Shown: positions 1-8,250, numbered from the stretch's first letter. The stretch: DNA of 13,151 nucleotides from Cyanobacteria bacterium UBA8156 (GCA_003456125.1 DMPD01000219.1:1-13151); one strand, 5' to 3'. The notes: generated from the sequence alone by a model not told the origin. Program-made: numbers and translations.

Positions 1-771
1 CTGGCGGAAGCACTGAAGCGGGCTCCAGAGGGGCAGCACTTTGCCTCTGAGCCCCTCCCCGATTGCTTTGCCCAGCTGCAGCGGGAATTTGGCGATCGCC
101 CCAACGTGCATCTATCCAACTGTGCTTTGGCCGACGAGACGGGCACGACGACGTTTGTGCACGTGGTGACCAATCCGGCCTTCAGCGGGTTGCGGCCGCG
201 GCGGTATTTTCGGGGGGAATTGGAATCCACGGAGACCACCCAGGAGATTACGGTACCGGTAGCGCGGTTGGACGAAGTGATTCCGCCGGAGGTAAAAATC
301 GCTTGGATCAAGATCGATGTGGAGGGGGGAGAGCAGCAAGTGTTGGCGGGGGCCACAGGGTTGCTGAAGCGCGATCGCCCCTACGTGGTGTTGGAGCACG
401 GGTTGGGGGCCGCCGATTGTTACGGCACCACCCCGGAAATGATTTGGGATTTGTTTACCGAGTGCACCTTGGCGGTCTCCACCTTGGAGCGTTGGCTCAG
501 GGGGGAAGAAGCCTTGGATCGAGAAGGCTTCAGCCGGGCGTTTTACAGCGGCGAATACTACTTTTTGGCGTATCCGGTCCCCATCTGGCAGGTGTTGGAT
601 CGGCAAGTGGCTACCCTGCACCAGCAATTGGCGACCCTAGAGCAGCAATACGCCCTGGAGCGGCAGGTATCGGCCCGGTTGCAGCAGGAAATCGTAGCCA
701 TGGCTTCCTCCAAATTCTGGAAAGCCCGGGAACTGTGGTTTCAGCTGAAAAAAAAACTCAAGGGCTCTTGA
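1..771 (+). CDS. FkbM-family methyltransferase (5' end outside window)
   Basis: The frame is open from base 1 to TGA 769-771, giving 256 residues with no start in view. The stretch LDEVIPPEVKIAWIKIDVEG, ending near fragment residue 108, is the classic FkbM/Methyltransf_21 core. Its IDVEGGE acidic loop (D106) is followed by a hydrophobic strand (PYVVLEHG). Family members are SAM-dependent O-methyltransferases, often acting on sugars or polyketides; the substrate here is unknown. The SAM-binding N-terminal half is mostly missing. After about residue 198 comes a Gln/Leu-rich coiled coil, then SSKFWKARELWFQLKKK, a tail that in cyanobacterial multidomain glycan enzymes usually links to a glycosyltransferase domain. 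Here the frame stops 13 bases after an A9 tract and the glycosyltransferase continues in the -1 frame. HIP1 sites at 92 and 371 show it is long resident. Family assignment is sure; independence from the next gene is not. Confidence 0.85.
   Translation: MAEALKRAPEGQHFASEPLPDCFAQLQREFGDRPNVHLSNCALADETGTTTFVHVVTNPAFSGLRPRRYFRGELESTETTQEITVPVARLDEVIPPEVKIAWIKIDVEGGEQQVLAGATGLLKRDRPYVVLEHGLGAADCYGTTPEMIWDLFTECTLAVSTLERWLRGEEALDREGFSRAFYSGEYYFLAYPVPIWQVLDRQVATLHQQLATLEQQYALERQVSARLQQEIVAMASSKFWKARELWFQLKKKLKGS
748..756 (+). other. A9 homopolymer at FkbM/GT2 frame junction
   Basis: Nine consecutive A encode the Lys codons AAA AAA AAA of the FkbM tail. The upstream frame ends at TGA 769. The glycosyltransferase frame is one base back and is open across this point, so a -1 slip, or one added A, gives a continuous FkbM-GT2 protein. 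A9 runs are known slippery sites for RNA polymerase and, with a stimulator, for ribosomes. They are also common sequencing-error sites. Confidence 0.6.
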
Positions 772-1847
772 CGTTGCCACCGGCTCCGCAGCGACCGCGG
801 GCCCTCTTGTTGCCGGCGGCCGAGTCCTGGGAACCCCTCGCCTTGACCACTTCCCCTACCCCCCGTATTTCCATTGTGATCCCCTGTTTCAATGGGGTAG
901 CCCACACCTACGCCTGCCTGCGATCGCTGGAACCGGAACTCACCGCGGCAGTGCCCTGCGAGGTGTTGGTGGCCGACGACGGCTCCACCGATGGGACAGC
1001 CGTCCGCATGGCCCAAGTGCAGGGGGTGCGCTACGGCGTCAATGCCGAGAATCTGGGTTTTTTGCGCAACGTCAACCGGGCGGTGCAGCGGGCCCGAGGG
1101 GACTGGATTTTGCTGCTGAACAACGATGTGCGGGTGTGGCCGGGCTGGTTAACGGCACTGTGGCAGACCGTCGGGCCAGACACGGGAGCGGTGGTGAGTC
1201 AACTGGTGTACCCCAACGGCCGACTGCAGGAAGCCGGCGGCATTTTGTGGCGAGACGGCCGCGCCACCAACTTTGGCCGGGGGGACGATCCCCAAAAACC
1301 GGAATACCAATTTGTGCGGCCCGTCGACTATGGTTCGGCCGCCAGCCTGTTGGTGCGGCGATCGGCTTGGGAGGCGATCGGCGGTTTTGACGAAATTTAT
1401 ACCCCAGCCTACTACGAAGACGCGGACTTGGCTATGGCCCTACGGCAACGAGGGTACCACGTCCTGTATCAACCCCGCTCGATCGCCATTCACCACGAAG
1501 GGGCCACCCTGGGTACGGATTTGCAAACCGGCGGCAAGCGCCATCAAGCCCTGAACCGGTGGCGGTTTGCGGTGAAGTGGGCCGCCGCCCTACAAGCTCA
1601 CTACCTACCGGACGAGTGCCGGAGCGATCGCCAAGCATCCCGGCGGCTACAGGGTCAATTCCTGCCGTTGGTGGATCGGGGGCCGGTGCGGTGGGCCCAA
1701 TTTCAGGCATGGCAAGAAGAAGGCTATGCCCTTTCGGTCTGGTGGCACGGGGGCACCACCGCCGATCGCGATCGTTTGCAACAATTGGGAATGGAAGTCC
1801 TCCCCAGCGATCGGGAATTTGCCCGTTGTTTGTCGTGTTATTCCTGA
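768..1847 (+). CDS. Family 2 glycosyltransferase (GT-A fold)
   Basis: This is an inverting GT2 enzyme that probably transfers a nucleotide-activated sugar during cell-surface glycan synthesis. Counting from TTG 768 (359 aa), the order is: ISIVIPCFNG at 34-43 (first beta strand), ADDGSTDGT with D70/D71 (nucleotide binding), LLNNDVRVWPGW with NND at 118-120 (the DxD-equivalent metal site), GSAASLLVRRSAW, and YYEDADLAMAL with E217/D218 (acceptor and catalytic-base region), then HHEGA. The start is uncertain. TTG 768 overlaps the FkbM stop as TTGA and has AAGGG just upstream; TTG 774, 807, 810 and 843 are alternatives, and 843 (334 aa) would still keep the whole domain. There is no ATG before the domain, which fits the idea that it was once fused to FkbM. 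The last roughly 70 residues look like a broken start of another, GT4-like, domain. The 3' end overlaps the cyclase start. Confidence 0.85.
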   Translation: MTLPPAPQRPRALLLPAAESWEPLALTTSPTPRISIVIPCFNGVAHTYACLRSLEPELTAAVPCEVLVADDGSTDGTAVRMAQVQGVRYGVNAENLGFLRNVNRAVQRARGDWILLLNNDVRVWPGWLTALWQTVGPDTGAVVSQLVYPNGRLQEAGGILWRDGRATNFGRGDDPQKPEYQFVRPVDYGSAASLLVRRSAWEAIGGFDEIYTPAYYEDADLAMALRQRGYHVLYQPRSIAIHHEGATLGTDLQTGGKRHQALNRWRFAVKWAAALQAHYLPDECRSDRQASRRLQGQFLPLVDRGPVRWAQFQAWQEEGYALSVWWHGGTTADRDRLQQLGMEVLPSDREFARCLSCYS

Positions 1848-3844
1848 ACAAAACCCTACGGCAAAGTTGGCAACGGTGGATCCCCTGGTGCCTGCGCAAA
1901 AAACAACGCCAAGGATTGATACGGCTGGCGGTCATGCTGGGCACCGTGGTCGGGTTGCTGGGGTTGCGGCAGATGGGGGCCCTAGCCCGCTTGGAGTTGG
2001 CGGCCCTCGATGCCCTGTTTCGCAGTCGCTGGCCCGACGGCCCCGATCCCCGCATCCTGTTGGTGGCGATTGACGAAGCCAGTATTCAGGCATTGCAACG
2101 GTGGCCCTGGAGCGACGGCCTGTTTGCCGACTTGGTGGAAAAAATCGCCGCCGGCCAACCCGCGGCGATCGGCCTTGACAAATACTTTGACATTCCGACA
2201 GGAGATGGCTGCCGTCCCTTGCCCGATCCCGGTTGCCCCGATCGCTTGCGGTTGCAACGGGCCGTGAACCGGGCTGCCAACGTGGTGGCGGTGAGTTTCT
2301 TGGCGATTCGGCCCCAGGATATTCCGGTGCCCTTCCCCCAAGATTTCACCAATGCTTGGGATGCTTTTTCTAACCTCCCCATCGATGGGGGCGGTGTCGT
2401 GCGCCGGGCCCTACTGGCGGCCGATTATGGGTCTTTTGGTTTAACCCTGGCCAACCTGTATTTGCAACACCGGGGGTTGCCCCCCTATACCCTCACGGGC
2501 GATCGCCTGCGCAGCGGCAGGGTGGTCGTACCCCGGTTCACCACCAACTTTGGTGGGTATCACCAAGAAGATGATGCCGGTTACCAAACCCTGATTTCGT
2601 TTCGAGGTGCCCCCGGCACCTTTCGGCAAATCGCCGCCGCCGATATCCTACAGGGCAAGGTTAACCCCAATATCTTTCGCGATCGCATTGTGATGATCGG
2701 AGCCATGGCCCCCAGCGTCAAGGACAACTTTCCCACGCCCTACGAAACGGAAGGGCAAACCATGTACGGGGTCGAAGTCCACGCCAACATCGTCAGCCAG
2801 TTGGTGGCCGCCGTCATCGAAAAACGTCCGTTGTTGCGGGTGTGGCCAGAATTTTGGGAAGGGGTATGGCTGGGAGCCTGGGCCCTGATGGGTGGCGTTA
2901 CCGCCCTCACCACCGCCAAAGTGCAACAAAAATTATTGGGATTAACCCTCATGGCCACCCTAGCCGGCGGCAGCACCGTGGTGTTGTTTTGGGCGGGTTG
3001 GTGGGTTCCCACCCTGGGGGCCATTCTGGGCGCTGTCCTGACCCACGGCTTGGTGCTCGCCTGCGAACTCTCCCAAGAACAAGCCGATCGCTCCGTCCTG
3101 ATGCGGTTGTTTGCGCAACACGTCTCCCGGGAACTGGCGGAAAACATCTGGCAAAACCGCGAATCGTTTTTGAGCGAAGGGCGCATTGTCGGTCGCGAAA
3201 TGTTTGTGACGGTGCTGTTTACGGATATGCGCAACTTCAGCACCGCCGCCGAAATGCAACAGCCCCACGAAACCTTGGACTGGCTCAACACCTACTTGGG
3301 GGCGATCGCCGAAGAAGTGATTGCCCAGGGGGGCATGGTGGATAAATACATTGGCGATGCGGTCATGGCGGTGTTTGGCGTACCCCTCCCCTCCCTCTCC
3401 GAAGCCGAATGGAAGCGGGATGCCTGTCGCGCTGTCACCGCGGCGATCGACATGGCGCACAAATTGGATCGCCTTAGCCGCGAATGGATCGCCCAAGGTC
3501 TGCCCGAAACCGTCACCGGCATCGGCATCAACTCCGGCCGGGCGATCGCCGGTAGCCTGGGGAGTGCCGAGCGCTTGGAATACTCCTCCATTGGCGATGC
3601 CGTCAACGTGGCCGCCCGTCTGGAAAGCCTGAACAAAGAAGTAGATGGCGGCCCGTTGCACATCCTGATCAGCGAAGACACCTACCGGTTGCTGGACGAT
3701 CGCTTTCAGATAGAACTGGCTGGCCATTGCCGCCTTAAGGGTCGCACCACCGAAACCGTGGTGTATCGGGTGCTGGGCTATTGCTCAACGGTTAGCCACA
3801 CGACCAGACCTGCGGAAGAAACGCCATCCCAGAATTTCGCGTAA
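1835..3844 (+). CDS. CHASE2-domain class III adenylate/guanylate cyclase
   Basis: This is a membrane receptor that makes cAMP (or cGMP) from ATP (GTP). From GTG 1835 (669 aa) there is one N-terminal membrane helix around residues 30-50. A CHASE2 extracytoplasmic sensor follows (DALFRSRWPDGPDPRILLVA opens it). Next come three closely spaced helices near 335-420 and the linker HVSRELAENIW...FLSEGR. The cyclase domain then runs from about 455. Metal-binding aspartates are D464 (LFTDMRNFS) and D508 (DKYIGDAVMAVFG). The purine-recognising lysine is K504, and the transition-state pair is N591 and R595 (NVAARLE), so it should be active. The second purine-specifying site, usually Asp or Thr, is Ser584 (EYSSIGD), which leaves nucleotide choice less certain. 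The start is ambiguous: GTG 1835, or TTG 1826 with GGGAA eight bases upstream. Both overlap the glycosyltransferase stop, suggesting coupling; the ATG at 1934 would cut into the first helix. HIP1 sites occur inside. Confidence 0.92.
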   Translation: MLFLNKTLRQSWQRWIPWCLRKKQRQGLIRLAVMLGTVVGLLGLRQMGALARLELAALDALFRSRWPDGPDPRILLVAIDEASIQALQRWPWSDGLFADLVEKIAAGQPAAIGLDKYFDIPTGDGCRPLPDPGCPDRLRLQRAVNRAANVVAVSFLAIRPQDIPVPFPQDFTNAWDAFSNLPIDGGGVVRRALLAADYGSFGLTLANLYLQHRGLPPYTLTGDRLRSGRVVVPRFTTNFGGYHQEDDAGYQTLISFRGAPGTFRQIAAADILQGKVNPNIFRDRIVMIGAMAPSVKDNFPTPYETEGQTMYGVEVHANIVSQLVAAVIEKRPLLRVWPEFWEGVWLGAWALMGGVTALTTAKVQQKLLGLTLMATLAGGSTVVLFWAGWWVPTLGAILGAVLTHGLVLACELSQEQADRSVLMRLFAQHVSRELAENIWQNRESFLSEGRIVGREMFVTVLFTDMRNFSTAAEMQQPHETLDWLNTYLGAIAEEVIAQGGMVDKYIGDAVMAVFGVPLPSLSEAEWKRDACRAVTAAIDMAHKLDRLSREWIAQGLPETVTGIGINSGRAIAGSLGSAERLEYSSIGDAVNVAARLESLNKEVDGGPLHILISEDTYRLLDDRFQIELAGHCRLKGRTTETVVYRVLGYCSTVSHTTRPAEETPSQNFA

Positions 3845-3874
3845 GCTTTTGCCCAGCCGGGTCTCGTGCTACTG

Positions 3875-3898
3875 TTGGATTGCCGAGCGTGCATCCAA
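3875..3898 (+). terminator. Hairpin after cyclase stop, no U-tract
   Basis: TTGGAT(T)GC pairs with GCATCCAA: an 8-bp stem with one bulged T and a 7-base loop, 30 bases past the cyclase stop. It is followed by five A, not T, so it is not a textbook intrinsic terminator. It could still mark the end of the transcript or protect its 3' end. Confidence 0.3.
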
Positions 3899-4126
3899 AA
3901 AGCCATAAAAAAAGCGGCTCACAATGGCGATCGCTCGAGTGGAGGGCTCAGAAGGTTGGTCGTAGATTTCTCAAGCCTAAACCAACTTTCTTGACGTTCT
4001 TCTTAACGTTGCTCTTGCACTCTGGCCGTCACTGCGTTCCGCCGTACTTGTTCAATGAAACAATTGAGACGCACCGCTACTATGCCACTGCTCCCTTGCT
4101 CTTGCCTCGGCCAGATATCGTAAGTT

Positions 4127-4142
4127 TGTGTCGGGTTTCACG
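4127..4142 (+). promoter_or_regulatory. Weak CRP-like palindrome upstream of CAP gene
   Basis: TGTGT-N6-TCACG matches 8 of 10 positions of the TGTGA-N6-TCACA consensus used by CRP and by the cyanobacterial cAMP receptor SyCRP1. It lies 51 bases before the CAP start codon and downstream of a cyclase gene. An 8/10 match is expected several times by chance in 13 kb, so this is only suggestive. Confidence 0.2.
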
Positions 4143-4193
4143 ATGTGATTTTCGAGATGCGATTTTCCGAGTCAACCTTCTGGAGTAATGTGC

Positions 4194-4934
4194 ATGAACA
4201 GACGAAACACTTGGCAACTGAGAACCGGCGTGGGGTTGGCGGGAATGCTGGTCGCGGCCGGTGCGGCTGTAGCCCAATCCCTGGAACCACAGCAAGTTTG
4301 TCCCAATCTCTGCGGGCAACGCGGTTTGGCTTGGACAGGGGCCTGGCGACGTCAAGGCAACAGCCTTTCCTGTGGGTGTCAGCAGGGCGCAAGACAACCC
4401 GCAGTGCTGCCCAAACCCTCCGAAACACAAGGTTCAGGCAACACGCCCTCTCCTAAACCCTCTCCTAATCAACCCGTCAACCTGTCCCACAACCCAAGAA
4501 CATCCGTGTGGTTGCAGGCCCACAACCAATACCGAACTGCGGTTGGTGTGCCCCCCCTCGCCTGGTCGCAAGCCTTGGCTCAAGATGCCCAAGGGTGGGC
4601 CAATGCTTTGGCAGCCGCGGGGGGACGCCAATTAAGGCACAGCACCGCTTCTCAACGCCCAGGGCAAGGGGAAAACCTATGGATGGGCACTGCGGGTTTT
4701 TTCAGTGCCGCCAGCATGGTGGACGGCTGGGGTTCCGAACAGCGCTTTTTCCGGGTGGGATCATTTCCCAACGTCAGTACCAGCGGCAACTGGGCCGATG
4801 TGGGTCACTACACCCAAATCATCTGGCGCAACACCACCCAAGTGGGCTGTGGTCTGGCGACGGCCGGCGGCAACGATATCTTGGTCTGCCGCTATAGCCC
4901 ACCGGGCAACGTGATGGGACAATCTGTATTTTGA
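4194..4934 (+). CDS. Secreted CAP/SCP-domain protein with Cys-rich MVL-like segment
   Basis: This is a 246-aa exported protein. ATG 4194 is chosen over ATG 4188 because GGAG (4182-4185) lies 8 bases before the former and only 2 before the latter. Residues 1-27 form a signal peptide (RR near the start, hydrophobic core, AVA before Q28). Residues 36-62 hold four cysteines (C36, C40, C60, C62) around GLAWTGAWRR. That spacing recalls the short lectin-like unit related to the Microcystis mannan-binding lectin MVL, an inference from pattern only. A Pro/Ser/Asn linker follows, then a CAP domain from about 105: AHNQYR (H110), GENLW (E160), GHYTQIIWRNTTQVGCG (H205) and LVCRYSPPGN. The His-Glu-His cavity typical of CAP proteins is intact. 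Bacterial CAP proteins are extracellular, with no single agreed activity. It contains no HIP1 site, unlike its neighbours, and its stop codon lies inside the first of the 14-bp repeats. Confidence 0.9.
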   Translation: MNRRNTWQLRTGVGLAGMLVAAGAAVAQSLEPQQVCPNLCGQRGLAWTGAWRRQGNSLSCGCQQGARQPAVLPKPSETQGSGNTPSPKPSPNQPVNLSHNPRTSVWLQAHNQYRTAVGVPPLAWSQALAQDAQGWANALAAAGGRQLRHSTASQRPGQGENLWMGTAGFFSAASMVDGWGSEQRFFRVGSFPNVSTSGNWADVGHYTQIIWRNTTQVGCGLATAGGNDILVCRYSPPGNVMGQSVF

Positions 4935-4993
4935 AACCTGTATTTTGAAATTTATATTTTGAAACCTGTATTTTGAAGTATATTTGGCAAAAC
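4924..4993. repeat. 14-bp tandem repeat, 4 to 5 units
   Basis: Units of the form CTGTATTTTGAAAC run head to tail: 4924-4937 and 4938-4951 differ only at the last base, 4952-4965 differs at its first three bases, 4966-4979 at its end. A decayed fifth unit may reach 4993. The array is AT-rich in a GC-rich region. The first unit encodes the last residues and the TGA stop of the CAP gene, so the array begins inside the coding sequence. Confidence 0.85.
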
Positions 4994-5249
4994 CCCTCCA
5001 CAACGCCGTCGTACCGCAGTTATTCGATCCTGGTTCCCCAGGTGGGTACGCAAGGTCAACGTATCGTTTCCGACTGCCGAGTGTTTTGGATCACCAGGGT
5101 CGGTCTACGGCGGTCAACACAGTCGCAATACCCGTATCGAACGAGCATAGATCGAGAAACATTATTGGTAATGCCGCGCACGCCATCGAGGGGCTTCGCT
5201 ATAGTACGCAGCTACCCCTTTGATTGCAATCCCCCAACGGCAGGAAGAT
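4935..5249. other. Convergent intergenic region
   Basis: These 315 bases separate the 3' ends of the CAP gene (+) and the NnrU-like gene (-). After the tandem repeat I see no gene or RNA. A possible hairpin (5190-5218) and a perfect 10-base palindrome GATTGCAATC (5222-5231) lie at the right end, close to the NnrU-like stop. No long T-tract follows either of them. Confidence 0.6.
5190..5218. terminator. Possible hairpin between convergent genes
   Basis: GGGGCT and AGC-TA-CCCC can pair as an interrupted stem (GGGG with CCCC, GCT with AGC, two-base bulge) around a 14-base loop. The position, 32 bases past the NnrU-like stop, suits a terminator. The stem is imperfect and has no U-tract, so the call is weak. 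Confidence 0.2.
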
Positions 5250-5966
5250 TTACCAAGGAATCTGGGCAAAGCCTTGGCTCGCGATGGGGTGCAACCATCG
5301 AAACACCAACACCGCGACCAGTACCCCGCCATAAGCCGGGCGGAAAAACTCATGCCATGCCAGCTTTTGTTTGCCCGCCAACACCGCCCGAAAAGGCACA
5401 ATCGATGTGCGTTCCTTCAGCGCCAAAAAGGCTTCTCCGTGTTTAGCCAACCAGCGGCGATCGCCGTGCCAAATGGCAAACAGATGGTGGGCAATCAGCC
5501 CCAACGAAGCCACCAACATAAAGCTGGAACCAATCCACAAAAAGTGGGCCAAACACCACAGAATTTGTCCCCAGGCTTGTGGGTGGCGGGTGATGCGGAT
5601 CACGCCCGACTCGTATAGGTGAATTTGGGGCCGGGCGATCGCCGCCACTTCCAACAGGTTAAACGTCGCCGGGTAAAGCAACAAAAAAGACAGAGCCGAA
5701 AGCACCCACACCAGTGCCCCGACCCCCGGTACCCCTTGGAGGTTCCAAAACTGCACCCCATCGTAGCGATGGTTGAAAAAGTAAATCAACAACACCACCG
5801 CGAGGGGCAGACTCACCAGGGCAAACAACACCCGGTACAGTCGCGCCCCCATGATTTTTTCACCCCGGGGACGCAAAGCCGCCAAACCGCTGTGGGCCAT
5901 GGCAAAGGTCAGCAGCCACCCCGCCATCACCCCGTGGGATGTCCAATGGTTGATGGCATCTGCCAT
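5250..5966 (-). CDS. NnrU-family membrane protein, 15-cis-zeta-carotene isomerase-like
   Basis: This 238-aa protein has about six hydrophobic helices. Its sequence closely follows what I know of plant and algal Z-ISO: HSGLAALRP (H25), YFFNHRYDGVQFWN, LYPATFNLLEVAA, IRITRHPQAWGQILWCLAH (H128, H141), SLGLIAHHLFAIWHGDRR, ERTSIVPF, and a terminal HP...IPW. Z-ISO is a heme-b enzyme that isomerises the 15-cis bond of zeta-carotene in membranes, between phytoene and zeta-carotene desaturation; conserved histidines bind the heme. The bacterial family name NnrU comes from a denitrification cluster, and I see no denitrification genes here. The gene starts 6 bases after the ahcY stop and is probably its cotranscribed partner. 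The family call is firm. Isomerase activity is inferred, since cyanobacteria also have CrtH for poly-cis carotenes. Confidence 0.88.
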   Translation of the reverse strand: MADAINHWTSHGVMAGWLLTFAMAHSGLAALRPRGEKIMGARLYRVLFALVSLPLAVVLLIYFFNHRYDGVQFWNLQGVPGVGALVWVLSALSFLLLYPATFNLLEVAAIARPQIHLYESGVIRITRHPQAWGQILWCLAHFLWIGSSFMLVASLGLIAHHLFAIWHGDRRWLAKHGEAFLALKERTSIVPFRAVLAGKQKLAWHEFFRPAYGGVLVAVLVFRWLHPIASQGFAQIPW

Positions 5967-5972
5967 TGCGGT

Positions 5973-7310
<1,338 letters not shown>

Positions 7311-7330
7311 CAATGGTTGCCCTGGGCCTT

Positions 7331-7353
7331 CTGCCTCTTTGGCAGTCCGCCAA
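7331..7353. other. Two overlapping, mutually exclusive 5-bp hairpins
   Basis: CTGCC-TCTTT-GGCAG (7331-7345) and TTGGC-AGTCC-GCCAA (7339-7353) share the GGC bases, so only one can form at a time. They lie 24-46 bases past the stop of the Rpn-like gene, on the way to ahcY. They are short, with no T-tract on the minus strand. They may end the upstream transcript or be chance. Confidence 0.25.
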
Positions 7354-7376
7354 AACCCAGTGGGCATGAAAGCTCC

Positions 7377-8240
7377 TCAGGGGCGATCGCCCAACCAGGC
7401 TTCTAGGTCATCAAGGCGCTGAAAGTCCAGCAGGGCTTCCCCCAAGGCTTCCAGTTGTTCGAGGGAAAGACCGGTAATGCACTCCCGCTGGCGATCGCTC
7501 AATTTGCCAAACCGTCGGCCCAGCTGCCGCAACAGAAGTTGTACCTCGCCTTCTTGTCGCCCAACCTGGATGCCCTCCTGTTTACCCTGCTGCCATCCCG
7601 TGTAAATGCCCTTTTCGATGCCTTCCGCCAAAATCTGCTGATAGGTTACCGATTCCCGCATAACTTCCCTCCGCAAAATCCGCTCCACCGCATTATCCTC
7701 CATCACCAACCCCGCCAAAATGTAGGTTGCGGTCGCTACTTCTCTCTGCTCCGGTAAACCCGCCAGCCGCTGGGCAATCTCCCGCAACAGGTTTTCTTTA
7801 TCCCCCTGCCCCGCCAATATCGCCAAGGGCAGGGTGCCCGTCCGTCCCCACAACTCCGACGGCTCCCGCTCCCACAATCGCATCACTTCGTAACGGTGTT
7901 CGGTGGTCTCACTGGTAAATCGATTCTCAAATGCTTTGGCAGAGGTCGTCGGTCGCAAATACAACACCATTTGCCGGATGGTGACCCATGGAAATTTGCG
8001 CCGCGCCCGCAACCAATAGTCCAACATGCGCAGGGGCATATCGGGGTCGGGCTGGGTCTGAAACTCTACGTGCAGCAGCACATTTTCGGATTGCAGCAAA
8101 ATCAGGGCATCGGCACGGATGGGGTCGAGCGCCAACTCCTGGGGTTGCACTTCCACCCATGGCATGGCTTCCCCCAACAACCAGGCGGCGAGGTCAGCAG
8201 GATAGGTGGCTGCCAGGTATTTGCAGGTGTTGTCAAACAT
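7377..8240 (-). CDS. Rpn-family PD-(D/E)XK nuclease-like protein with DUF4351 tail
   Basis: This 287-aa protein begins MFDNTCKYLAATYPADLAAW, the standard opening of a family very common in cyanobacteria, which fixes the ATG at 8240 over the upstream TTG 8264. The nuclease-like core has D44 (RADALILL) and E59-x-Q61 (HVEFQTQ), the ExQ variant of the PD-(D/E)XK active site. Next are RMLDYWLRARRKFP and a helical region. Around 205-225 comes a Gly/Gln/Glu-rich repeat (KQEGIQVGRQEGEVQ), and the last 55 residues (LLLRQLGRRFGKLS...LEQLEALGEALLDF) are DUF4351. Relatives are called Rpn recombination-promoting nucleases or putative transposases. E. coli Rpn proteins stimulate RecA-independent recombination; the cyanobacterial role is unknown. 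It sits between ispG and ahcY on the same strand, with HIP1 sites at 7383 and 7491, so it is not recent. Confidence 0.87.
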   Translation of the reverse strand: MFDNTCKYLAATYPADLAAWLLGEAMPWVEVQPQELALDPIRADALILLQSENVLLHVEFQTQPDPDMPLRMLDYWLRARRKFPWVTIRQMVLYLRPTTSAKAFENRFTSETTEHRYEVMRLWEREPSELWGRTGTLPLAILAGQGDKENLLREIAQRLAGLPEQREVATATYILAGLVMEDNAVERILRREVMRESVTYQQILAEGIEKGIYTGWQQGKQEGIQVGRQEGEVQLLLRQLGRRFGKLSDRQRECITGLSLEQLEALGEALLDFQRLDDLEAWLGDRP

Positions 8241-8250
8241 GCCAAGTGAA

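Larger units (their letters stand above)
3845..4193. other. Gene-free stretch between cyclase and CAP gene
   Basis: I see no credible coding frame in these 349 bases. They hold a hairpin just after the cyclase stop (3875-3898), a HIP1 site (3927-3934), a weak CRP-like palindrome (4127-4142), an imperfect direct repeat (4142-4171), and the GGAG ribosome-binding site (4182-4185) of the CAP gene. A TTGACG at 3991 has no matching -10 element at the proper distance. No promoter can be placed firmly. Confidence 0.6.

Noticed and set aside
63-767. Long open frame on + continuing upstream of the glycosyltransferase
   Set aside because: The translation is Gly/Arg/Ala-rich with no domain and lies antiphase to the clear FkbM protein; only the part after about 768 is real.
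3880-4188. 102-codon open frame between the cyclase and CAP genes
   Set aside because: No ribosome-binding site or motif, mixed composition, and it crosses the hairpin and regulatory-looking repeats.
4924-4993. CRISPR-like array
   Set aside because: Units are 14 bp, directly adjacent, with no spacers and no cas genes nearby.
4984-5249. Short open frames or an RNA gene in the convergent gap
   Set aside because: No start with a ribosome-binding site, no conserved peptide, and no cloverleaf or other recognised RNA fold.
7340-7390. SAH riboswitch upstream of ahcY (CTGAGGAGC on the minus strand)
   Set aside because: Only the first few bases resemble the SAH riboswitch; its core pseudoknot sequences are absent, and the motif overlaps the Rpn-like stop codon.
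7377-8240. Rpn-like gene as part of a mobile element
   Set aside because: No terminal inverted repeats or target duplications were found around it, it carries HIP1 sites, and the family is scattered through cyanobacterial chromosomes.
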